The notes: generated by a model from the sequence alone, not told the origin. Positions 25,195 to 34,383 are shown, counted from the first letter of the stretch. The stretch: 64,000 nt of DNA from Flavobacteriales bacterium (GCA_947475095.1 CANJLG010000004.1:62001-126000); one strand, 5' to 3'. Numbers and translations: made by a program.

Positions 25195-27690
25195 CTATTT
25201 TTTTATGTCTAATAAATCTTTATCTCTAATTTTCTTGGCCTTTATTATCAATTTAGCCTCGTCTTCTTTTGAGATATTCGCATCACTTTTGTTAACAAGG
25301 TAAGCAGCCCCTGTTTTATCTAAATAATAGTATATGTTAAAATCATTATCTTGAGACGTAAATACATTAGTAACATTAATTTGGGATTTATACAAATTAT
25401 CATCGATTTTAAAGATTAGTTCAGTAATTACTTTCTTTTTGTCATATAATTCATCTTCTAGATATTTATTAAAATAAAGTGAATATGTTTGGTGCCATGA
25501 TTTATTATCCGCATTTGGTGAAATTTTGAAATCCCAAATAGAAGTTAAAGCTTTACTAGTAAACTTTAAATAATGAGCATCAACTATTGAATAGCCAAGT
25601 CTTTCCTCCAAATCATCAATTATGCTTTTTACAAGTGAATAATCTTTATTTCTATTCGGTCGATACGGCACAATAAATTCTTGCATTATTTTCATAGTCA
25701 ATTTTGACTGCTCAATCATCGCAATCGATAATATCCAAAGTTTTATTGACCTATGAATATTAATAATTTGGTTATAATTTTGAGAGCCGTAGTTGTTAGA
25801 TGCGGGTTGGTTTGACTTCTCGCACAACAACTTAAAAGAAGTCATATTTAGACCACTTCCATTGTTAGATGGAAAATTATAATTCAAAAACTTATCTAAT
25901 ACATCTGAGGCTTTTTCAATTTCTTTTTGTTCAATTAATGTAATTAGTAGTCCGACAACATCAGTGTAATACTCAGGATAACAAGTTAATGTGTTTTTTT
26001 CGTCACAGTCATTGACATTTTTTAGAGCTAGATTTAAGCTGTCTAATCGATACCATTCATTAATAATGATCTCTTGGATTCTTATGTATAATTCAACATT
26101 TTTATTTTTTAAATCCTTCCAGTCTTTTGTATAATAATCGGCATATACTTTAGCCTTTTGATGTGCTATTTGTGAGGCAGGAGAATTTTCTTTTTTTCTT
26201 TTTTCTTCATCAGCTAATCTTTGTTTTTCTGAATAATAATCTAAGTATTCCTTAGTCTCTTTTACGCAACGAACAGAAAACCCTTTACCTTTATTTTCCT
26301 TATCACTCAAGTAACCGCCATTGTGAATTAAAAAAGCATCATCAAATGATATTTTAAGACACCCAGCCTTTGTTTCTGAAGTATTCTTTGAGGTAGAAAT
26401 CCAAAATACGGTACTACCTGCATCGAATGTTGCGCCAAACCAATCATCAACAGAACAACCTGGAACAGCTGAGAAACCAGTTTGATTGGTCCCATTGCCA
26501 GAATAAGTCACCCTAATTTCTCCAGATCCTTGACATTTTGAACAATACAATGTTTTTCCTTCACATAGGGGACAGGTTTCTTTTAAAGTGTAATCTATCC
26601 AACCACTTTTGCTTTTAAATTTAGATCCACTTCCAGCATTACTATTTGTACTGTTTTGAAGATCATACACATCATCTTCACTTGGAATTGCCCAACCAGT
26701 TGGCGCTAAACCTCTTTGGTCTTCAACTGCGAAATAATTATAAAGTTTACCATAATTCGCTCCATTTTTAGAATCGAAGTCTTTATAACAGTATGCAGGT
26801 TTTTTTGTCTTAACGGCATTCAACCATTCTTCTTTACTATTAGCTTCAGGAATTTTCTCTCCATTTCTAAACGTTGAAACATTTAGGTTTTGCGTCGTCC
26901 AAAAAAGCCTTCCAATTTTGACAGAATTTTGAACACTTGCATTTGTTATAACCTGAGGAGATGCTTTTGAGGTGACTTTTGTTTTGACTGAAGATTCAAA
27001 CAGACTAAATATCTCCACCTCAGTAAGAGCCCTTTTCCATAAGCCAAATTCATCAATTGACCCAGAAAAATTCTCATAGCCATTTGCTGTTCCTATATTC
27101 AATGGAACACCTTGAATAAGATCATTTATTCCTTTCGATTCGAATGGTTTAGAATTGACTAATTCTCCATCAATATATAATTTGTTACAAAGACAGTTAA
27201 TATCTCTTACAAAAACAACATGATGCCATTTATTATCATTATAATTTTGAATTGAATTAATATTACTATTTGTTAAGTTATGCTCAAGTAAATTCATTTC
27301 TCCGTTTCCCAAATGCCGAATACCCCAACCACAACCATTTATAGCGTTGCCATATCTAACAAAATTTCCAATGTTATTAGATGAATTAACATATTTAACC
27401 CAAATTGAGCAAGAAAACGAATTTTTACCGAAGGCAGCAAAATTTGAATTTGAGAATTTTATAGAATTATTTAAAAAACTAAATGCCTGATTTGAATTTC
27501 CAAATCGATCTGAAGTGAGTGTCGCACCGTTTACTATACCATTATTTCCATTCCCGCTTTCATCTTGTGCATTTCCATTAAAGGGCCACCAACCAACAAT
27601 TTCATTTTTCGGTACATAATTCGGAGTCTGAGCCAAAATATGAGTAGAAAAAGAAAGTGTAATAATCAGAAAAAGTAAATTTGTTTTCAT
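25195..27690 (-). CDS. secreted LamG/FISUMP protein with inserted zinc ribbon
   Basis: An 831-residue exported protein. After the signal peptide (MKTNLLFLIITLSFSTHILAQ), residues about 30-230 form a LamG/concanavalin-like domain (VGWWPFNGNAQDESGNGNNG). Residues about 255-490 are a FISUMP domain (KPAYCYKDFDS, LYNYFAVEDQRGLAPTGWAI ... GFSVRCVKE). A CPLC-x6-CSKCQGSG element, a DnaJ-type zinc ribbon pattern, interrupts the FISUMP domain between KSKSGW and GFSAVPGC. A helical, charged C-terminal 330 residues follow with no recognised family. No T9SS sorting domain is visible. Likely envelope-associated; role unknown. Confidence 0.7.
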   Translation of the reverse strand: MKTNLLFLIITLSFSTHILAQTPNYVPKNEIVGWWPFNGNAQDESGNGNNGIVNGATLTSDRFGNSNQAFSFLNNSIKFSNSNFAAFGKNSFSCSIWVKYVNSSNNIGNFVRYGNAINGCGWGIRHLGNGEMNLLEHNLTNSNINSIQNYNDNKWHHVVFVRDINCLCNKLYIDGELVNSKPFESKGINDLIQGVPLNIGTANGYENFSGSIDEFGLWKRALTEVEIFSLFESSVKTKVTSKASPQVITNASVQNSVKIGRLFWTTQNLNVSTFRNGEKIPEANSKEEWLNAVKTKKPAYCYKDFDSKNGANYGKLYNYFAVEDQRGLAPTGWAIPSEDDVYDLQNSTNSNAGSGSKFKSKSGWIDYTLKETCPLCEGKTLYCSKCQGSGEIRVTYSGNGTNQTGFSAVPGCSVDDWFGATFDAGSTVFWISTSKNTSETKAGCLKISFDDAFLIHNGGYLSDKENKGKGFSVRCVKETKEYLDYYSEKQRLADEEKRKKENSPASQIAHQKAKVYADYYTKDWKDLKNKNVELYIRIQEIIINEWYRLDSLNLALKNVNDCDEKNTLTCYPEYYTDVVGLLITLIEQKEIEKASDVLDKFLNYNFPSNNGSGLNMTSFKLLCEKSNQPASNNYGSQNYNQIINIHRSIKLWILSIAMIEQSKLTMKIMQEFIVPYRPNRNKDYSLVKSIIDDLEERLGYSIVDAHYLKFTSKALTSIWDFKISPNADNKSWHQTYSLYFNKYLEDELYDKKKVITELIFKIDDNLYKSQINVTNVFTSQDNDFNIYYYLDKTGAAYLVNKSDANISKEDEAKLIIKAKKIRDKDLLDIKK

Positions 27691-27809
27691 TATTAAATTT
27701 ATTAGTTACCAAAAGTAGTAAATTATTCAATAGGCTCCACTTTCCAATCAGATAAGGAGCTCATTCAAACACTGAAAGATCAAATTGTAAAAAAAAGAAA
27801 CTATAAAAA

Positions 27810-28583
27810 TTAGTTTTTATCGATTTGTTTTAGAATTCCATTCCATAATTCAATGCGCATTTGGAGTGCCTTAAGGGAAACTTGTAAAGCGTCATTCCAT
27901 TTTATGGGGTCATTTCCACATAATTCATCAATCATTTGGAGCGACAATGGACCGTGTTCACCTCCATCTATTTCGATATGTCGCTCTAAGTAATACAAAA
28001 GGCGCGAAGTTGATACTCCTTCCTTTTCTTGAAGACCTTTTACGATTTCAATAAACATATCTGGAATTAAGTCTTCTCTTCCAAAAGTGAATACTGCCGC
28101 AATTTCATGTGGATTTCCACGCTGAATTATCTCAAACGTATAGGACATGAAATTGATTGTTTCTTGATTCACTTTTTGAGAATCGGCAGAAGAAATAAAA
28201 GGTTGACCTGCTTTAATTTTTTCAATGAACTGCAACACTGTTTCTGTATCTGCACCCAATTCATTCATGGATTGAATGTAAAGTTCAAAATGGCTTGCTG
28301 GAGCGCCATTATTATCAACATCACTTTCTTCCCCCAAAACAATTTCATTAATAAATCGTCTGGTTGATGGGTTTCCCGTTGGAACCCAAGGCAATGAAAC
28401 ACAGGTTAATTCTCGTTGTAATGCCTTTAATAAACTCATAAAATCCCACACGGCATACACGTGCTGCTCCATAAATATGCGCAATGCTTTTTTCGAATTG
28501 AGCGATAAATATAAAGGGTGATTTAATAATTCTTTGCGCAATGGCGCAATCGATTCTGAAAGTTTTTTTATATCTTGGTTCAT
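27810..28583 (-). CDS. DUF3050-family protein
   Basis: A 257-residue cytoplasmic protein of the DUF3050 family, which has a haem-oxygenase-like helical fold. Recognisable stretches are [53 protein letters not shown] and [19 protein letters not shown], with His and Glu residues placed as in diiron helical-bundle proteins. The start codon overlaps the aspS stop by 4 bp, so the two are translationally coupled, though no link to aspartyl-tRNA synthesis is known. Substrate unknown. Confidence 0.85.
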   Translation of the reverse strand: MNQDIKKLSESIAPLRKELLNHPLYLSLNSKKALRIFMEQHVYAVWDFMSLLKALQRELTCVSLPWVPTGNPSTRRFINEIVLGEESDVDNNGAPASHFELYIQSMNELGADTETVLQFIEKIKAGQPFISSADSQKVNQETINFMSYTFEIIQRGNPHEIAAVFTFGREDLIPDMFIEIVKGLQEKEGVSTSRLLYYLERHIEIDGGEHGPLSLQMIDELCGNDPIKWNDALQVSLKALQMRIELWNGILKQIDKN

Positions 28584-30325
28584 GTCAATTTAACACCTAA
28601 TTCTTTTAATTGTTCAGCACTAATTGGCGAAGGAGCATCAATCATAGTGTCTTTCCCACTGTTGTTTTTTGGGAAGGCAATGTAATCCCGAATCGACTCT
28701 GATCCACCCAGAGTTGCCACGAGTCGATCAAGCCCAAAAGCTAAGCCCCCATGGGGTGGTGCGCCGTACTCAAAGGCCGTCATTAGGAAGCCAAATTGTG
28801 CCTGCGCCTCTTCTTTTGTAAAGCCTAATAAATCGAACATTCTTGATTGCAATTCACGGTCATGAATTCGAATGGAACCTCCACCTAATTCAACCCCATT
28901 CATCGCTAAGTCATAGGCGTTTGCTCTCACTTTTCCTGGATCGGTATCGATTAAGCCCATGTCTTCTGGTTTAGGAGACGTAAACGGATGGTGCATGGCA
29001 TGAAATCGCTTATTGTCTTCATCCCATTCCAACAACGGAAAATCAGTTACCCAAACAGGTTTGAAAACCGAAGGGTTTCTTAGTCCTAATAAATCCGCGA
29101 GGTATAAACGTAATTCACCAAGTTGCTTTCTTGTCTTTTCTAATTCGCCACAAAGTAACAATAATAGGTCGCCTGGTTTAGCTTTTGCTGCGATCATCCA
29201 GTCTTTTAATGCAGCTTCGTCATAGAATTTATCGACCGACGATTTTATTGTTCCGTCTTGATTGTATTTGGCATAGATTAATCCTTTTGCACCAATCTGA
29301 GGGCGTTTCACCCATTCCGTTAATTCGTCAAGTTGTTTTCTTGTGTAATCTGCGCAACCTGCAACGTTTATAGCAAGTATTGATTTAGCGTCATCAAAGA
29401 CTGGAAATCCCTTTCCCTGTGCCATTACAGTAAAATCTACAAATTCCATTTCGAAACGCATATCGGGTTTGTCAGAACCGAACTTTTCCATTGCTTCTTG
29501 ATAAGTGATTCTCGGGAAATCTTCTAAGAAATCAATATCTTTAACCTTCTTGAAAACATGTTTGATTAAGCCTTCAAATGTTTCAAGAATATCATTTTGT
29601 TCGACAAAAGACATTTCACAATCGATTTGCGTAAATTCCGGCTGCCTATCGGCTCTTAAATCTTCATCTCGAAAGCATTTGACAATTTGATAATACCGGT
29701 CAATTCCTGACACCATTAATAATTGCTTAAAGGTCTGTGGCGATTGTGGTAAGGCATAAAACAGCCCTTGATTCATTCTACTTGGTACCACAAAATCTCT
29801 TGCTCCTTCGGGAGTTGATTTGATTAAAACCGGAGTTTCCACATCTAAAAAACCTTGCTTATCAAGGTAATTACGTGTTTCCAAGGCTACCTTGTGTCGT
29901 AAAAATAATTTTTCTTGAACGGGATTCCTTCGTAGATCTAAGTATCGGTATTGCATGCGTATTTCATCTCCACCATCCGTAACATCCTCTATCGTAAAAG
30001 GGGGGAGCTTTGCAGCATTGAGTATTTCAAGCTTGTCAACAACTAGTTCGATATCGCCAGTTGGCATATTTTTGTTTTTACTGCTCCTCTCCACTACTGT
30101 TCCCGATACCTGAATAACATACTCTCTCCCTAACTTTCCAGCTTGCTGCGCTAAACTTGGATTTTGGTCCACATTAAAAGCGAGTTGGGTGATACCATAA
30201 CGATCCCTTAAGTCAATGAATGTCATTCCTCCAAGGTCCCTAGAGCGCTGAACCCATCCAGCTAAAACCACGTCCTTACCGACTGAATCAATCTTGAGCT
30301 CACCACACGTATGCGTTCTAAACAT
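28580..30325 (-). CDS. aspS: aspartyl-tRNA synthetase
   Basis: A class II synthetase of 581 residues. It has the N-terminal OB-fold anticodon domain ([26 protein letters not shown]), motif 2 region [21 protein letters not shown], the bacterial GAD insertion domain and motif 3 [15 protein letters not shown]. The length is that of bacterial-type AspRS. It is first in a two-gene operon with DUF3050. A TATTTTTG promoter box lies 16 bp upstream of the ATG. Confidence 0.97.
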   Translation of the reverse strand: MFRTHTCGELKIDSVGKDVVLAGWVQRSRDLGGMTFIDLRDRYGITQLAFNVDQNPSLAQQAGKLGREYVIQVSGTVVERSSKNKNMPTGDIELVVDKLEILNAAKLPPFTIEDVTDGGDEIRMQYRYLDLRRNPVQEKLFLRHKVALETRNYLDKQGFLDVETPVLIKSTPEGARDFVVPSRMNQGLFYALPQSPQTFKQLLMVSGIDRYYQIVKCFRDEDLRADRQPEFTQIDCEMSFVEQNDILETFEGLIKHVFKKVKDIDFLEDFPRITYQEAMEKFGSDKPDMRFEMEFVDFTVMAQGKGFPVFDDAKSILAINVAGCADYTRKQLDELTEWVKRPQIGAKGLIYAKYNQDGTIKSSVDKFYDEAALKDWMIAAKAKPGDLLLLLCGELEKTRKQLGELRLYLADLLGLRNPSVFKPVWVTDFPLLEWDEDNKRFHAMHHPFTSPKPEDMGLIDTDPGKVRANAYDLAMNGVELGGGSIRIHDRELQSRMFDLLGFTKEEAQAQFGFLMTAFEYGAPPHGGLAFGLDRLVATLGGSESIRDYIAFPKNNSGKDTMIDAPSPISAEQLKELGVKLT

Positions 30326-30341
30326 TTTATATTTCTTTTAG

Positions 30342-30349
30342 CAAAAATA
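30342..30349 (-). promoter_or_regulatory. -7 box of the aspS promoter
   Basis: TATTTTTG on the minus strand (exact TAnnTTTG) predicts a start near 30335, a leader of about ten bases before the aspS ATG at 30325. Confidence 0.5.
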
Positions 30350-30512
30350 AACAATTATCGCCGTTCGCTTTTGAACAAATGAGAGTTTATTTTTTTACAA
30401 TTTTTATAGATGTTCATTGGCGAAGGCGTATAGATAACAAAACCTAATGATTTATTCATGCCGTGCTTATAATTCATTAATAATGAATACTTTAATAATC
30501 AAATTTCACACT

Positions 30513-30620
30513 ATGTATAGTTTAGTAACAGAAATGTCGTTTTTTTTCTATTTCTTCGGTGCTTTAATTTCAGTAGTCGTTATCATTTTTACTTTGAACC
30601 TATTCAGAGGGAAAAGATAA
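30513..30620 (+). CDS. predicted 35-residue membrane microprotein
   Basis: An ATG-to-TAA frame encoding 35 residues: a short polar start (MYSLVTEM), one hydrophobic helix of about 20 residues (FFFYFFGALISVVVIIFTLN) and the basic tail LFRGKR, which would stay in the cytoplasm. It fills the otherwise empty gap of about 435 bp between the divergent aspS and the small secreted protein gene. The membrane-helix-plus-basic-end layout is typical of real bacterial microproteins. No family is recognised, and coding status rests on this layout only. Confidence 0.45.
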   Translation: MYSLVTEMSFFFYFFGALISVVVIIFTLNLFRGKR

Positions 30621-30761
30621 ATTATTAAGGAAGGAGCATCTTTTTTTTAGTAAAACTTATATATGCACCATTTTTAAGTCTTCTGTCGTTGGCTTGGAAG
30701 ATATATTTATTAATCTAGTAAATTTTAATTATTTTAGTAATCAAATTTAAAACTTAGTTAT

Positions 30762-31148
30762 ATGTTGTTAAAATCACTTTTCACACTTTTAATTGCCGTT
30801 TCTTTTTCAACGATTGCAAGAGCAGATCAATTACAAATTTTAAATTTTGAACAAGCAGACGCTGCTGTAGCTTATTTATCCGAAGAGGAATATGTTATAT
30901 TGTATTGTGGCTGTTGCGAAACTGATGAAATGACCCTAGTATACATAAGTTCTGTTTATTATGAAGAAGTTGGTGAAGATGAATATGTAGTTCATGTAGC
31001 TGGAGTAGATGCAGATGGTAACGAATTAGACACGGAAATTGATCTAGCGTATGTTCATGTTAATATCGAAGACATGTTTTATTGTGTCGGTCAACAGCTT
31101 GGTTATGAATGCGATCCTTGCATAGATCCATTTGAACTTGGATCTTAA
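30762..31148 (+). CDS. small secreted Cys-rich acidic protein
   Basis: A 128-residue exported protein with signal peptide (MLLKSLFTLLIAVSFSTIARA) and a strongly acidic mature part. Six cysteines occur in two groups, CGCC near residue 50 and YC, EC, DPC near residues 107-123, suggesting disulphides or a metal site. I recognise no family. Just after its stop, 31183-31238 repeats part of its coding sequence in degenerate form, so the gene was once partly duplicated. Role unknown. Confidence 0.65.
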   Translation: MLLKSLFTLLIAVSFSTIARADQLQILNFEQADAAVAYLSEEEYVILYCGCCETDEMTLVYISSVYYEEVGEDEYVVHVAGVDADGNELDTEIDLAYVHVNIEDMFYCVGQQLGYECDPCIDPFELGS

Positions 31149-31182
31149 TAACTTGTTCTTAAAGTTGTTTGACACTTTGGGG

Positions 31183-31238
31183 GTAACGAATAAGACCAAG
31201 AAATTGATCTAGCATATCTTCATGTTAATATCGAAGAT
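31183..31238 (+). pseudogene. decayed partial duplicate of the Cys-rich protein gene
   Basis: These 56 bases closely match 31019-31073 in the gene just upstream. Both contain GAAATTGATCTAGC and CATGTTAATATCGAAGA. The copy reads NE-stop-DQEIDLAYLHVNIED, so it is interrupted by a stop and lacks a start. It ends one base before the last base of the convergent glyS stop codon. It is best read as a remnant of a tandem duplication. Confidence 0.75.
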
Positions 31239-32780
31239 TTACTTCAACTTTCCTAGTAGTTCTTTCCAACCTGTTTTCGCTAATAATAACGCATGAATTT
31301 CACTTAATTGAATACGTTCTTGTTTCATTGTGTCGCGATCTCTTATAGTAACTGTATTATCTTCGAGGCTTTGGTGGTCAATGGTTATGGCATAAGGTGT
31401 ACCGATAGCATCTTGTCTTCTATAACGCTTTCCAATGGAATCTTTTTCATCATATTGCACGGCAAAATCATATTGTAAATCGCTGACAATTTCCCTGGCT
31501 TTTTCAGGAAGCCCATCTTTTTTTATCAAAGGTAGAATAGCTACCTTGAACGGGGCTAATGCCGGAGGAATCGTTAATACAATCCTAGTCGTTCCATCTT
31601 TAAGGGTTTCATTTTTGTAGGAAGCGCTTAGAACGGACAAAAACATACGGTCTAGCCCAACAGATGTTTCTACTACATAAGGCACATAACTTTCGTTTGT
31701 AGCCGTATCAAAGTAGTGTAGTTTTTTGCCTGAGAAGGTTTCGTGTTGTTTCAAATCAAAATCAGTTCGGGAATGAATGCCTTCCAATTCTTTAAATCCC
31801 ATAGGGAAATTAAATTCTATGTCACTGGCAGCATTGGCGTAATGAGCTAGTTTGATATGGTCGTGAAATCGATAATTATGATCGCCTAATTGTAATGCTT
31901 TATGCCACTTTTCTCTTGCGTTTTTCCAGTATTCATACCATTTAATTTCTTCGCCAGGGCTCACAAAAAACTGCATTTCCATTTGTTCAAATTCCCTCAT
32001 TCGAAAAATAAATTGCCGAGCTACTATTTCATTTCTAAATGCTTTCCCTATTTGAGCAATCCCAAAAGGGATTTTCATTCTTCCTGATTTTTGAACATTT
32101 AAAAAATTAACAAAAATCCCCTGTGCGGTTTCGGGTCGCAAATAAATAGTGGATGCATCACCAGCAACAGAACCCATTTCCGTTGAGAACATTAAATTAA
32201 ACTGCCTTACTTCCGTCCAGTTTTTAGTACCCGAAATTGGACAAGCGATTTCAAGGTCAATAATTAATTGCCTAACACCTTCAAGATCATCATTTGATAA
32301 GGTGATTTTAAATTGAGATTCGATTTCAATAATCTTCCCTGCATTTCTAAGGATATTGGGATTCGTTTCGCGAAACGTTGTTTCATTAAAGTTATCGCCG
32401 AATTTTTGCCGACCTTTTTCAACTTCTTTTTCGATTTTTACTTTTATCTTTTCTATGTGCTCCTCAATTAATACATCTGCACGGTATCGTTTTTTCGAAT
32501 CTTTATTGTCAATTAATGGATCATTAAAGGCATCAACATGTCCGGATGCTTTCCAAATGGAGGGGTGCATGAAGATAGCGGAATCAATTCCTACAATATT
32601 GCTGTGCATTTGAACCATGGCTTTCCACCAATATGCTTTAATGTTGTTTTTTAGTTCAACACCAAGTTGACCATAATCATAAGTGGCTGCTAATCCATCG
32701 TAAATTTCAGATGATGGAAAAATAAATCCATATTCTTTTGAATGGGAAATAATCTCTTTTAGGGTGTCTTGATGTTCCAT
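31239..32780 (-). CDS. glyS: glycyl-tRNA synthetase, dimeric type
   Basis: A class II synthetase of 513 residues of the alpha2 (eukaryote-like, single-chain) type used by Bacteroidota, not the alpha2beta2 form. Visible blocks are GFIFPSSEIYDGLAATYDYGQLG at the N terminus, motif 2 GIAQIGKAFRNEI, motif 3-like ETSVGLDRMFLSVL and the C-terminal anticodon-binding domain (PPALAPFKVAILPL). A TATCTTTG promoter box ends four bases before the ATG, implying a leaderless mRNA. The 3' end abuts a pseudogene fragment. Confidence 0.96.
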   Translation of the reverse strand: MEHQDTLKEIISHSKEYGFIFPSSEIYDGLAATYDYGQLGVELKNNIKAYWWKAMVQMHSNIVGIDSAIFMHPSIWKASGHVDAFNDPLIDNKDSKKRYRADVLIEEHIEKIKVKIEKEVEKGRQKFGDNFNETTFRETNPNILRNAGKIIEIESQFKITLSNDDLEGVRQLIIDLEIACPISGTKNWTEVRQFNLMFSTEMGSVAGDASTIYLRPETAQGIFVNFLNVQKSGRMKIPFGIAQIGKAFRNEIVARQFIFRMREFEQMEMQFFVSPGEEIKWYEYWKNAREKWHKALQLGDHNYRFHDHIKLAHYANAASDIEFNFPMGFKELEGIHSRTDFDLKQHETFSGKKLHYFDTATNESYVPYVVETSVGLDRMFLSVLSASYKNETLKDGTTRIVLTIPPALAPFKVAILPLIKKDGLPEKAREIVSDLQYDFAVQYDEKDSIGKRYRRQDAIGTPYAITIDHQSLEDNTVTIRDRDTMKQERIQLSEIHALLLAKTGWKELLGKLK

Positions 32781-32784
32781 GCCT

Positions 32785-32792
32785 CAAAGATA
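32785..32792 (-). promoter_or_regulatory. -7 box of the glyS promoter
   Basis: TATCTTTG on the minus strand (exact TAnnTTTG) is followed by AGGC and then the glyS ATG. The predicted transcription start lies at the start codon. Confidence 0.6.
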
Positions 32793-32884
32793 CGTGCAAT
32801 ATTTTTGCTGTTATTTAATCTTCAGCAACAATTTCAACAATTGATATTGAATTATATGAATCAGAATTGATAAATTTGATCCTT

Positions 32885-33622
32885 ATGCGCTTCTATTTAA
32901 ACGAAAAGGAATTTATTGAAACCGACTTTCCCATCGATTTATCGATAGGAATAGCAGAAAATCAAACCCTAAGTGCTTGGTATGTGACGCCCCCAAAAAT
33001 GGAGGTTGTTAGAGAAAATGGATTCCTTGGTAGTGTTGAAGAGGGAGGCGATGTAAATTTCCGATCTATTTGGTTTAATCCGCATGGACATGGAACGCAT
33101 ACAGAATCTTGTGGTCATATAACGAAAGAAATATTTTCAGTTAATAAAGTGCTAAAAACCTATTTTTTTCGAGCGCTATTGATTTCTTTACAGCCAGAAG
33201 AACAAGATAATGGCGATAGGGTAATAACGATTCCGAGTCTCCCAAAAGGAATAAATGTTGAAGCATTGATTATTCGAACGGTTCCAAATAGTGAACAAAA
33301 AATAACACAAAATTATGCCGAAACAAATCCTCCTTTTTTGGCATTGGAGGGGATAAAAGTGCTTAATGAACATGGTATAAAACACTTACTACTGGATTTA
33401 CCTTCCGTTGACAAGGAAAAAGATGGTGGTGAATTAGCTTTTCACCATAGTTTTTGGGAAGTGCCTCAAAACAATCGCTTGGATAGAACCATAACCGAAT
33501 TGATCTTTGTAGATGATGCTACTCAAGATGGCGAGTATATTTTGGAATTGCAATTAGCTCCATTTGAGAATGATGCTAGCCCGAGTCGACCAATATTGTA
33601 TGCCATTTCGACTTTAAACTAA
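32885..33622 (+). CDS. cyclase-family (kynurenine formamidase-like) hydrolase
   Basis: A 245-residue cytoplasmic protein of the cyclase superfamily (PF04199), metal-dependent hydrolases that include kynurenine formamidase. The metal-binding signature HGTHTESCGH (family form HxGTHxDxPxH) is present with Glu in place of Asp and Cys-Gly in place of Pro-x. The ATG at 32885 is chosen over the TTG at 32867. The divergent glyS gene is upstream. The altered signature means activity cannot be assumed. Substrate unknown. Confidence 0.75.
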   Translation: MRFYLNEKEFIETDFPIDLSIGIAENQTLSAWYVTPPKMEVVRENGFLGSVEEGGDVNFRSIWFNPHGHGTHTESCGHITKEIFSVNKVLKTYFFRALLISLQPEEQDNGDRVITIPSLPKGINVEALIIRTVPNSEQKITQNYAETNPPFLALEGIKVLNEHGIKHLLLDLPSVDKEKDGGELAFHHSFWEVPQNNRLDRTITELIFVDDATQDGEYILELQLAPFENDASPSRPILYAISTLN

Positions 33623-33625
33623 AAA

Positions 33626-33641
33626 AAAGGCAAAAGCCTTT
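33626..33641 (+). terminator. hairpin terminator after the cyclase gene
   Basis: AAAGGC and GCCTTT pair around an AAAA loop, four bases after the stop. The downstream run is only moderately T-rich. Confidence 0.5.
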
Positions 33642-33685
33642 AAATCTTTATTATTTCCGATTGATGTGTAGCGTTTAAATAAAGA

Positions 33686-33792
33686 ACAGGGGTTTACTAT
33701 ATTGTTGTTTAAAAAAATTGAACGAATTACTAAAACTAGAAAAACTGCCTCTCCAAGCAGAAATCAATTTTCAATATAATAAAACGCCCTGT
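33686..33792. repeat. 107-bp element with imperfect terminal inverted repeats
   Basis: The left end ACAGGGGTTTACTATATTG (33686-33704) and the reverse complement of 33772-33792 (starting ACAGGGCGTTTTATTATATT) match at all but one aligned base apart from two one-base gaps. A second inverted match, AAAATTGA with TCAATTTT, lies just inside. The rest of the gap 33642-34050 has no gene. The element could be a small non-autonomous mobile element or a long RNA hairpin; no target-site duplication is evident. Confidence 0.5.
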
Positions 33793-33929
33793 CTTTTCTC
33801 CTTATTTCATAGTAAATATAAATTCGTCAAATTAATTCATCTTACTAAATGACTGAAGGTATCTTTTTTGTGAATATTAGATGCGTTCAAATTATAATTT
33901 TTTATCGCGGTAGTATGATTGTGAGCAAA

Positions 33930-34004
33930 TTACGTAGTTACACGTAGATTAATATACGTAACCTTATGTAATTTAAACACGTTAGAAACCAAATAGATAC
34001 GTAA
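33930..34004. promoter_or_regulatory. cluster of ACGTA motifs upstream of a small secreted protein gene
   Basis: TTACGTA (33930-33936) and TACGTAA (33955-33961) form an inverted repeat with an 18-nt spacer. CACGTAG (33941-33947) lies between them and a further TACGTAA lies at 33998-34004, all within 121 bp of the ATG at 34051. This concentration suggests an operator, but no regulator is identified. Confidence 0.35.
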
Positions 34005-34050
34005 ACATTTTTTTTCATTGATATTTGTTCAATAACTAAAAAGAAACAAC

Positions 34051-34383
34051 ATGAAAACAATTTTTAATAAGTCAGTACTACTTGCTATAATGATCATGGT
34101 GATCTCCACTGGATTTTCTCACCAAGGTAAAGACAAAAGAATTTATGATGATTTAGTTCAGGTTGTTGCCAATTCAGCAAAAGGAACTGCTAGAATTAAT
34201 TGGAGTGACAATCGAATTGAAATGATTGAAATTTCGTCTTCTAATGGACAATATATGCCAACTATCCCTGTCATGGGAGCAAAAGAACTTCATTTAAATG
34301 ATCTAATTGATGGAACTTATACCATCACTTTTAAATCAAATGAAACCATTCTTTACTCAAAAACTATAGAAATAAACAGATAA
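34051..34383 (+). CDS. small secreted beta-sandwich-like protein
   Basis: A 110-residue exported protein with a hydrophobic signal (about residues 7-23, KSVLLAIMIMVISTGFSHQ). The mature part alternates short beta strands (NRIEMIEISSSNGQYMP, DLIDGTYTITFKSNETILYSKTI), resembling a single Ig-like or CTD-like sandwich without the PNP motif of T9SS cargo. I recognise no family. It has a strong terminator directly downstream and an ACGTA motif cluster upstream, so it is likely an independently regulated single gene. Confidence 0.6.
   Translation: MKTIFNKSVLLAIMIMVISTGFSHQGKDKRIYDDLVQVVANSAKGTARINWSDNRIEMIEISSSNGQYMPTIPVMGAKELHLNDLIDGTYTITFKSNETILYSKTIEINR

Noticed and set aside
27706..27813. Open plus-strand stretch ending SDKELIQTLKDQIVKK, possibly a gene remnant cut by the LamG/FISUMP gene
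   Set aside because: Only about 35 codons with no start and no family match from memory; a link to the other fragment at 24936 could not be supported.
32885..33622. Functional link between the kynurenine formamidase-like protein and kynurenine made by the MbnH-like enzyme
   Set aside because: The genes are about 11 kb apart, the MbnH product is a protein-bound residue, and the cyclase signature is altered; no support for a shared pathway.
33642..34050. Search for a tRNA or small gene in this gap
   Set aside because: No cloverleaf or credible reading frame was found; only the inverted-repeat element and ACGTA motifs stand out.
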